In this document: one piece after another, positions 58,346 through 64,000 of the stretch
How the letters are laid out: every line of letters begins with the position of its first letter
Numbering within the stretch: position 1 is the first letter of the stretch
Assembly: GCF_051131155.1 (NCBI RefSeq)
Contig: NZ_CP159508.1
Location: 1,054,001-1,118,000, forward strand
Source: Pseudanabaena minima
GTDB lineage: Bacteria > Cyanobacteriota > Cyanobacteriia > Pseudanabaenales > Pseudanabaenaceae
Direction: 5' to 3'
DNA: 64,000 nucleotides
Translations under genes and position numbers: made by a program
The notes under the pieces: generated by a model
What the model was told of the DNA's origin: nothing
What the model saw: only the letters and a program-made list of their open reading frames with translations
The model's database searches: none

Positions 58346-59226
58346 TAAGGTATTTGATCCAATAATTTAGCGAGTCCGAGTTCTGATTCAGGCTTACCAT
58401 CACCATAGCGAGAAATTAGGACATCAAAGCAGAGATCTCGAAAGTCATCATCTTTGCCAGACACAGGAATCTCATGCTCATGACAAATTTTACCAATCAG
58501 TAGACAGGCTCGTAAGCTCGACGCTTTACTACATTCCACCTGACGACGAAAGCCACGAATTAAGTTGATTAATTTCAAAGCTTGAGTGCGATCTAGTCCA
58601 ACCCGATTTACCAAAATTTGCTTTTCGGTTTCCACATCGGCTTCGCCAACGTTAATCGTGATCATCCGATCAAGTAGCGCATCTTGAGTGGGATGAACTC
58701 CTGCATATTCCTCAGGATTAGAAGTAAAAATGGCACGAAACATTGGATGTACGCGCACATATTCTGATTGAGAACTATCTGGTGGCAAGACAATCAGCTT
58801 TTCTTCAAGGGCGCTGAGCAGAACGTTATTTACCTCTGGGCGCGATCGGTTGAACTCATCGTAAATTAACGTAAATCCTTCTTTAGCCGCCAAGGTAAGG
58901 CGTGAATCTGACCAGCTTTGACGCAAATCATCTTCAACTTTTAGAACGGAGTGGATATAGTTATCGACAACTTTTTTGCGAGTATAGCCTGAGTTAGAGC
59001 CGATCAGTTGTGACGATCGCAGATCCTCATCACCATAGATCAACACCATTGGTCTACCAACTAACCCCGCAAGATGCATTGCCAATGTCGTTTTACCAGT
59101 ACCCGCAGGTCCACGCAAATGGATTGCAAAACCAGACTGTAAATAGCGCAGCGCCCGACGAACTATTTGCTTGGTGAAGTCAGTGCTAACAAACTGACGA
59201 GCATTAGCATGGAGAACTGTGGTCAT
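58345..59226 (-). CDS. gvpN: Gas vesicle ATPase GvpN
   Basis: 293 aa. MoxR-like AAA+ ATPase: Walker A LRGPAGTGKTTLAMHLAG, Walker B FTLIYDEFNRSRPEVN, sensor 1 RAIFTSNPEEYAGV and arginine-finger region QDALLDRMITI. GvpN is required for vesicle growth. The ATG overlaps the gvpC stop by 4 bp. The sequence is full length for the family. Confidence 0.95.
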   Translation of the reverse strand: MTTVLHANARQFVSTDFTKQIVRRALRYLQSGFAIHLRGPAGTGKTTLAMHLAGLVGRPMVLIYGDEDLRSSQLIGSNSGYTRKKVVDNYIHSVLKVEDDLRQSWSDSRLTLAAKEGFTLIYDEFNRSRPEVNNVLLSALEEKLIVLPPDSSQSEYVRVHPMFRAIFTSNPEEYAGVHPTQDALLDRMITINVGEADVETEKQILVNRVGLDRTQALKLINLIRGFRRQVECSKASSLRACLLIGKICHEHEIPVSGKDDDFRDLCFDVLISRYGDGKPESELGLAKLLDQIP

Positions 59227-60257
59227 GTTGAGGAGCCTTCTGCCATTTGCAGCAGGGTATTAAGGATATCCGAAGGATCAACTTTCAAAGTGTTGGCTCC
59301 TTGAGCTAGTAGATCTCTGACCGTATCGCGATCATTGACAACTTCTAGCAGACTAGAGTTTGTCGATAGTTGGGCAACGTAGTCAACCACAAATTGCTCG
59401 ATTTTGCCAGCAGGTTTAGGTGCTTCTTTGGCTTCGACGGGTTTGGCGATCGCAGGTTCGGGTGCTGAAGTAACTACACTTTCAGATTTAGTATTTTTCT
59501 TTTTGGGTTTAGAACTGGAACTTTCTGAGGCATCAGGAGACTTTGTGGTGTCTTCCTGCTTTGGCTTGGCAACAGGTGGGTTAACCACAGCAGTACGAGA
59601 GCCTGACCAAACTGAATTGGTGAGATTAGAACGAAAAGCTTTTAATTTTAGAGCTTGGGCTTCAGCTTCAGCAAGGCGACTTGCCTCAATTTGCGCTAAC
59701 GACGCTTTGACATTAGCTACGCGATCGCTAAATTCTTGCGATCTTTGTTGTGCATCGACAGTTGCATTGGTAAGACGGGTTTTAGTTAGATCGTCTAGTT
59801 GCATTTTTGTCAAAGCAGCACGATCTTGAACTAGTTGTTGGCGTTGCGCTAGGCTCGCTTGACCAGCTCGAATCCGAGCTTTGCGAACATGTTTTAGCTG
59901 CGATCGCATTTTAAAGGTACGAGTTCTGACCTCTTGGGCGCGTTGCTCACTATCTTCTGCGGCTTGCTCAGTACGAGTAGTATTAAGAGTCTCCAAGTAT
60001 TCCGATACTTGAGCCGCCCGATCTTGAATCTCTTCCCTCCGAGATTCTAAGGCATTTTCAGCGATCGCTTGTCTGCCTTGTTCCCACGCAAGGCGAGTTT
60101 GCTCAGCATGAGCTAAATATTTTGCAGTCGCTTCTGCTTGAGCTTGCAAATCTCTTTCTCTTTGATCCTTTGCTAATTGCTGTTCAGCCAAAAAATCCGC
60201 TCTATCTTGTAACCGTCTCTGTCTTGCTTCTGCAAATTCTTGCATCAAAGAAGCCAT
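59223..60257 (-). CDS. gvpC: Gas vesicle protein GvpC with long C-terminal extension
   Basis: 344 aa, longer than the 160-200 aa usual for cyanobacterial GvpC. Residues about 1-220 are helical, with alternating repeats of about 33 residues (landmarks: RRLQDRADFLAE, SRREEIQDRAAQVSEYL, QLVQDRAALTKMQL, EFSDRVANVKASL) that lie on the vesicle surface and strengthen it. Residues about 221-283 are a Lys/Ser/Pro/Glu linker (SSSSKPKKKNTKSES), and 284-344 form a compact helical domain (KIEQFVVDYVAQLSTNSSLL and DPSDILNTLLQMAEG). The extension is the novel part. Confidence 0.88.
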   Translation of the reverse strand: MASLMQEFAEARQRRLQDRADFLAEQQLAKDQRERDLQAQAEATAKYLAHAEQTRLAWEQGRQAIAENALESRREEIQDRAAQVSEYLETLNTTRTEQAAEDSEQRAQEVRTRTFKMRSQLKHVRKARIRAGQASLAQRQQLVQDRAALTKMQLDDLTKTRLTNATVDAQQRSQEFSDRVANVKASLAQIEASRLAEAEAQALKLKAFRSNLTNSVWSGSRTAVVNPPVAKPKQEDTTKSPDASESSSSKPKKKNTKSESVVTSAPEPAIAKPVEAKEAPKPAGKIEQFVVDYVAQLSTNSSLLEVVNDRDTVRDLLAQGANTLKVDPSDILNTLLQMAEGSST

Positions 60258-60343
60258 AACGTTAACCTCAAATTCACTCTTTCAAATCAAAATTCTAAAC
60301 TAAACTTTCTCAGCGCCGCAATTTTCAAGTTTCATAAAATAGT

Positions 60344-60430
60344 CCCCCTTCCCACCGTATAACTACCCTGCCAAAAATCTATTGCTTTGTCAGCAAGAAA
60401 CTGACAAGATAGTTTTTAGTGTGAAGGGGG
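60344..60430 (-). promoter_or_regulatory. gvpA-gvpC intercistronic stem-loop
   Basis: A long-range stem pairs CCCCCTTC at 60344-60351 with GAAGGGGG at 60423-60430 (extended by CAC/GTG with one mismatch). An inner hairpin pairs TTGTCAG (60387-60393) with CTGACAA (60401-60407). Position between the abundant shell gene gvpA and gvpC suggests a partial terminator or stabiliser that keeps gvpA mRNA above gvpC. Confidence 0.6.
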
Positions 60431-60503
60431 TAGAAAAGAAATCGGTAGGCTAATAATCTATTGTTTAGTGACTTACTACTAGCATTGCTAGTGGCAAATT
60501 TTA

Positions 60504-60722
60504 CTAAGCAGCAGGTACTGCCGCCGATGCTGTTAGTCCAACAGCTTCAGCATACTTAAGGTATGTTTCCACTGAGGCGATAACAACACGAGCTTCGATT
60601 GATAATAGTTCGATTCCCACCAAAGAGACTCTCACCCATGCATCAATGACAATGCCCTTATCCAAAATACGATCGATGACTTCCGCTAGACTAGAGGAAG
60701 AGTTGACTTTCTCGACTGCCAT
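60504..60722 (-). CDS. gvpA: Gas vesicle major shell protein GvpA
   Basis: 72 aa, normal length. The whole sequence follows the strongly conserved GvpA: SSLAEVIDRILDKGIVIDAW, VRVSLVGIELLSIEARVVIA, SVETYLKYAEAVGLTASA. It forms the ribs of the gas vesicle wall. Only one copy is present here. First gene of the minus-strand cluster gvpA-C-N-J. Confidence 0.98.
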   Translation of the reverse strand: MAVEKVNSSSSLAEVIDRILDKGIVIDAWVRVSLVGIELLSIEARVVIASVETYLKYAEAVGLTASAAVPAA

Positions 60723-61107
60723 AGTAATATTCTCCTTGAGTTAACTATGTTAGGCATATAAATTCTGCCTGTGCAAACTGTACTATACAACAGCAAAATT
60801 ACTTATACTTATTTTGTATTAATTCTTTTGCATTTGCTTATCTTTCTCTATAGAGAGAACATGTCTAATTTTATAAGATATTGTGAATATTGATGATAAA
60901 CTTTCTTTAAGAGGATGCAATTAAAACAGAAATATTTTTTTCTGTCGATTACCAACGATGATCGATTGCTAAAACTATGGGCTAACTAAAAGTAATTAAT
61001 ACAGTAAATTAACTTGAAGAAAATAGATTACAGGCTTTTAGAACTAGCTATTTTTTTGAAATTACTTTAAAATTAATATTGAATATATACTAATTCTTGA
61101 TTAATCC
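60723..61107 (-). promoter_or_regulatory. Upstream region of gvpA (385 bp)
   Basis: AT-rich, no gene. GGAG-like ribosome site (complement of CTCC at about 60733) lies a few bases before the gvpA start. TCTCTATAGAGA at 60845-60856 is a perfect 12-bp palindrome about 120 bp upstream and could be a regulator site. The promoter of the small + strand gene at 61108 must lie at the far end. Confidence 0.5.
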
Positions 61108-61332
61108 ATGAATAGCGATTCTAATAATTTATCTAATTCCAGATCAAACAATACTAGTAGTCAAGCAAACAATCAAGCCTTTAATGCTAACAATCAAAAA
61201 GAGCAAGACAGTTTTGTAAAACTTGCGATGAGGAATATGGTCAAGAAAGGTAGCACATCTCTATTCCATTTCTTTTTGACAGTCTTTGGGGTGATTGGAG
61301 CTTTACTAGGATTGGCAATCATCTTTCACTAG
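61108..61332 (+). CDS. DUF3285-family small membrane protein
   Basis: 74 aa. An Asn/Ser-rich N-terminus (SNNLSNSRSNNTSSQANNQ) is followed by FVKLAMRNMVKKGSTSLFHF and one transmembrane helix (FFLTVFGVIGALLGLAIIF). The motif FVKLAMRNMVKKG plus a single helix is what I know as DUF3285, a conserved cyanobacterial family of unknown role. The N-terminal low-complexity part is unusual. Confidence 0.8.
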   Translation: MNSDSNNLSNSRSNNTSSQANNQAFNANNQKEQDSFVKLAMRNMVKKGSTSLFHFFLTVFGVIGALLGLAIIFH

Positions 61333-61771
61333 GAATTTGATCATGCTTGCTCAATCAAACTAGTCAATGAGAGTCATGCTTTAGATCAAAAGTTAGTAAA
61401 ATATTAAAAATAACAAGTTTAGAGAATTGACAAAGCAAATAAATTCTTTTGCATTCTCATATTCGTAGGTTGGTTGTTAAAGATTGCTGTTCATAAATTA
61501 ATTTGTTTCTTTGTCTGTACATACTTTAAACAATCACAATCAATTGATTGTGATTGTGATTGTTTCGTTGACCAGACTCGAATCTTTATAAAGCCTAATT
61601 TATTTGTAGACAGCAAATTAAATTTTCTCTTTAAAGAAAATGACAAAAGTTGCTATGTATCATGCATGACCAACTTTTGCGGACAAGTTGAATTGGTTCT
61701 TGAATTAAGAATGTCACAAGTTGCTAATTTTTTGTAGTTTTTTGTTGTTTAGCTGATGGGACTGTAGAGCG
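61333..61771. other. 439-bp intergenic region with 26-bp palindrome
   Basis: No convincing gene; the short open frame 61474-61737 is low complexity. A perfect 26-bp palindrome at 61531-61556 (CAATCACAATCAA and its complement) is extended by one more TGATTG unit. A-rich repeats such as AAAAGTTGC/AAGTTGC surround it. Could be a protein-binding site or a folding hairpin before ybeY. Confidence 0.55.
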
Positions 61772-62263
61772 TTGAGTATTGATTTGTATTGTGAAATCTA
61801 TCCTGAAGTTGCTGACTGCCATCCAATCACCGTAGAGCAATGGCAGGAATGGTTTGCTAAATGGGAAACCTATCTTGTTTCTGAACAGGCGATCGCGGAT
61901 GGAGAGTATGAGCTATCACTTGCCGTTACTGACGATTTGACAATTCAACAGTTAAATTTGCAATACCGTCAACAGGATCGTCCAACTGATGTTTTGTCTT
62001 TTGCATCTTTAGAGTCCGATATTCCAGAGATTCCCAATGATGACTCTGGTTATATTGAACCAACTTATTTAGGAGATATCATCATTTCTCAAACCACAGC
62101 AATTTTTCAGGCTGAGGAACGCGGTCATTCGCTAACCTATGAACTCGCTTGGCTAGCAGCACATGGTTTGTTACATTTACTCGGTTGGGATCACCCTGAC
62201 GATGAAAGTTTAGAGGTCATGCTAAAGCAACAAGATCTGATGTTGCAGCTAATTTCGTTGTGA
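61772..62263 (+). CDS. ybeY: Endoribonuclease YbeY
   Basis: 163 aa from TTG 61772; no ATG in a suitable place. Zinc-site motif AAHGLLHLLGWDHPDD (HGxLHLxGxDH), preceded by LQYRQQDRPTDVLSFAS, is the YbeY signature. It acts in 16S rRNA 3' end maturation and ribosome quality control. It is followed by dgkA, as in many cyanobacteria. Confidence 0.93.
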   Translation: MSIDLYCEIYPEVADCHPITVEQWQEWFAKWETYLVSEQAIADGEYELSLAVTDDLTIQQLNLQYRQQDRPTDVLSFASLESDIPEIPNDDSGYIEPTYLGDIIISQTTAIFQAEERGHSLTYELAWLAAHGLLHLLGWDHPDDESLEVMLKQQDLMLQLISL

Positions 62264-62604
62264 CAATATTAGAGGTGCGCCTCTAAGTCAACCTCAGTTT
62301 GGATTAATTTCAAACTGTCTTGGTAGAAAGGGGGCGTTCCGCGCCCCCTTTCTACCAAGACAGTAAAAGCTTCACGAAGCTTTTACTGTCTTAGCTTTTA
62401 AAATTTTGCAGATTATCCCGAAATCACGATAAGTTATGGTCAGAGATTCGCTCTAACCATAACTTATCGCTCCTAAATCAATGTAAAAATTAGTAAACAA
62501 TTACTTAAGTATTTTTGTCCGTAATTTGAGTAAACTGATTCTCTAGCGTTAGAATCTTTGAAGTTTTTGGCAACTGCTGGCAAAGTCTATTGGAAATAAT
62601 CTCC
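62264..62604. other. 341-bp intergenic region with three hairpins
   Basis: No gene. Hairpin 1: 62315-62336 pairs exactly with 62342-62363 (CTGTCTTGGTAGAAAGGGGG plus CG). Hairpin 2: CAGTAAAAGCTT (62361-62372) pairs with 62377-62388, sharing three bases with hairpin 1 so both may alternate. Hairpin 3: CGATAAGTTATGGT (62427-62440) pairs with 62456-62469. One may terminate ybeY; the stack is more than a terminator needs. Confidence 0.65.
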
Positions 62605-63099
62605 ATGAACAACGATTTACCGCTATCAAGACTATTTTTGTTTAAATCGCCTTTCTTAACTGAGCAAATGACAAAGACTGATGATTTGGAAACACCTGAG
62701 CAGACTTCTGCTCAACGTAGTGATTCTTTTCAAATTGCCACAAATTTACTACTCAGTTTTCAATATGCTGGACAGGGTGTTGGCTATGCTTTTCGTACTC
62801 AGAGAAATTTTCGGATTCATTTGATTATTGGCGCGATCGCCTTATCTCTGAGTCTTTACTTTCACCTTTCCGCCGTTGCCTGCTCGATTATTAGTTTGAC
62901 GATCGCCTTAGTTTTGGTGCTGGAGCTGTTGAATACAGCTTTGGAAGCGGTAGTCGATTTGACTGTGGGACGTGAGTTTCATCAGTTAGCCAAAATTGCT
63001 AAGGATTGTGCGGCTGGTGCGGTGCTAATTGCCGCGATCGCTGCTTTGATGATTGCTAGCGTGCTATTATTGCCCAATATTTTGTCAGTATTCTTCTAA
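62605..63099 (+). CDS. dgkA: Diacylglycerol/undecaprenol kinase
   Basis: 164 aa from ATG 62605 (TTG 62590 is less likely). A polar N-terminal 55 residues precede the DAGK_prokar core: FQYAGQGVGYAFRTQRNFRIH, LVLELLNTALEAVVDL (catalytic Glu region) and LAKIAKDCAAGAVLIAAIAA, with three transmembrane helices. The family phosphorylates diacylglycerol or undecaprenol in the membrane. Located downstream of ybeY. Confidence 0.93.
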   Translation: MNNDLPLSRLFLFKSPFLTEQMTKTDDLETPEQTSAQRSDSFQIATNLLLSFQYAGQGVGYAFRTQRNFRIHLIIGAIALSLSLYFHLSAVACSIISLTIALVLVLELLNTALEAVVDLTVGREFHQLAKIAKDCAAGAVLIAAIAALMIASVLLLPNILSVFF

Positions 63100-63137
63100 A
63101 GTTTAAAGGAATTATTTACAACCCTTCTATCGGTTTA

Positions 63138-63238
63138 TACCAATTCACAAAAGTGTCTTCACAATTTTGTGAGTTAAACACCAAATCCAATCAAGGTTTT
63201 AAAAACACAAAATGGCATAGTCATTTTGTGTTTTGATA
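63138..63238 (-). mobile_element. 101-bp MITE, copy 2 (reverse orientation)
   Basis: Same length as 56617-56717 and matching it on the opposite strand: TACCAATTCACAAAAGTGTC at one end, ATTTTGTGTTTTGATA at the other. The central spacer reads AAACCTTGATTGG versus AAACCCTTACTGG. It lies in the 197-bp gap between dgkA and the RND gene. Confidence 0.82.
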
Positions 63239-63296
63239 TTACAGCAGTCGGTGGCTAGGCTTACTTCCGAAACTATTAATTCCTAAATCTCTGACC

Positions 63297-64000
63297 ATGC
63301 TGCTATCAATTTCTGACTTTTTTATCAGACGACCCGTATTTGCGACAGTTTGCTCTGTTGTGATCACATTATTGGGAGCAGCTTGTATTTTCTTGTTGCC
63401 TGTTGCTCAGTATCCTGAAATTACACCTCCCAAAGTTACTGTTAGTGCTAACTATGTTGGTGCTAATGCGGAAGTTGTAGAATCTACAGTTACGAACATT
63501 CTTGAAAGAGAACTAAATGGAATTGAAGGAGTCCGCTACATTACTTCCACTAGCGCTAATAATGGAACTAGTTCCGTTGATTTGGTCTTCGATTTAGGTA
63601 AGAATAAAGATCTCGCAGCCGTTGATGTGCAGAATCGTGTTTCTACGGTGGAGTCGCAGCTACCAGGACCAGTGCAGCAAACTGGCGTAAGAGTTAGTAA
63701 AGAATCTTCAGGTTTCCTATTTGCGATCGGTGTATATGCTGAAAAAGGAGAATATGACGATCTCTATTTGAGTAACTATGCTGATCTTTATATTGTTGAT
63801 GCGATTAAAAAGGTTAAAGGTGTTGGGAACGTTATCATCTTTGGTGAACGTAAATATGCCATGCGTGTTTGGTTAGATCCCAATCGCCTATCGGCGCGAG
63901 GACTGACTGCTCAAGATGTCGTATCGGCAATTCAGCAGCAAAACTTACAGGTGGGTGTTGGTCAAATTGGACAGCAGCCCAATTTACCTGATCAGCAGTA
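63297..64000 (+). CDS. RND-family efflux transporter, N-terminal part (runs off the window)
   Basis: The frame opens at ATG 63297 (MLLSISDFFIRRPVFATVCS) and has no stop before 64000, so about 234 aa are visible. The first transmembrane helix after FFIRRPVFA, the GAACIFLLPVAQYPEITPPKV segment (landmark PVAQYPEITPP) and LNGIEGVRYITSTSANNG are typical of HAE1/AcrB pumps. AcrB-type proteins are about 1050 aa and export drugs or other hydrophobic compounds with a periplasmic adaptor and an outer membrane channel. The adaptor gene is not upstream here. Confidence 0.93.
   Translation, partial: MLLSISDFFIRRPVFATVCSVVITLLGAACIFLLPVAQYPEITPPKVTVSANYVGANAEVVESTVTNILERELNGIEGVRYITSTSANNGTSSVDLVFDLGKNKDLAAVDVQNRVSTVESQLPGPVQQTGVRVSKESSGFLFAIGVYAEKGEYDDLYLSNYADLYIVDAIKKVKGVGNVIIFGERKYAMRVWLDPNRLSARGLTAQDVVSAIQQQNLQVGVGQIGQQPNLPDQQ

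Noticed and set aside
59404..59829. Open frame of 141 aa on the + strand within gvpC
   Set aside because: Shadow of the helical repeat region and linker of gvpC in the opposite direction.
61474..61737. Open frame of 87 aa on the + strand
   Set aside because: It passes through the 26-bp palindrome and low-complexity DNA (CDCDCF), with no ribosome site or conserved look.

Overview
The window comes from a cyanobacterial chromosome. The octamer GCGATCGC (HIP1) is scattered through genes and intergenic DNA. A gas vesicle cluster (gvpA-C-N-J), a CRR7-type NDH-1 assembly factor, a DUF3285 small membrane protein and cobaltochelatase CobN all fit a planktonic, probably filamentous, cyanobacterium. 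A Pseudanabaena-like organism is a guess from the overall look, not something I could test.

Layout. 1-1294: a HEPN-domain gene cut by an IS5-family element. 1412-10330: about ten secreted or lipid-anchored proteins on the + strand (an LRR protein, a DUF6636-like protein, an SH3-like protein and a modular paralogue family built from two domains, called A and B here), interrupted by an IS630 element at 3285-4530. 10479-15465: an FAD oxidoreductase, a methyltransferase/DUF4386 pair, a beta-barrel protein and an AraC regulator. 15515-19423: cobN, carrying palindromic-repeat DNA inserted in frame. 19457-22607: a compact minus-strand gene set, mazE-mazF-OLD-type ATPase/nuclease-antitoxin-PIN toxin, the best candidate here for a compound defence operon. 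22741-31905: aspS, a pentapeptide membrane protein, an ABC ATPase, a CHASE2-GGDEF-EAL protein, tRNA-Val and a deaminase of the 8-oxoguanine type. 31995-33349: a frameshifted IS66 transposase.

33829-46849: mostly housekeeping (GNAT, xth, bolA, an ECF transporter T component, era, crr7, scpB, a dihydroorotase-like protein, a PhzF protein), with an AT-rich accessory patch at 40459-43703 holding a divergent DEDDy exonuclease, an unknown gene and a C5 DNA methyltransferase. 47222-52995: two hybrid response-regulator/kinases, a glycosyltransferase, MltA, and many hairpin repeats and MITEs. 53305-56650: an ECF sigma factor with a ChrR-like cupin anti-sigma, a divergent Tat-exported ferritin-like protein, and an MFS transporter whose last residues are encoded by a MITE. 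56760-57899: a second IS630-type element, its transposase interrupted by an in-frame stop. 58013-60722: the gas vesicle operon, without its usual assembly genes. 61108-64000: a DUF3285 protein, ybeY, dgkA and the start of an RND efflux pump.

Intergenic DNA is unusually rich in palindromes. Three MITE-like families recur (92 bp, 101 bp, and a double-hairpin family sharing a GTTCGA end). The 101-bp family shares its terminal bases with the IS630 element at 56760, which suggests that element mobilised it. Many genes end in long perfect hairpins with a GGCGGCGC/GCGCCGCC-type core.
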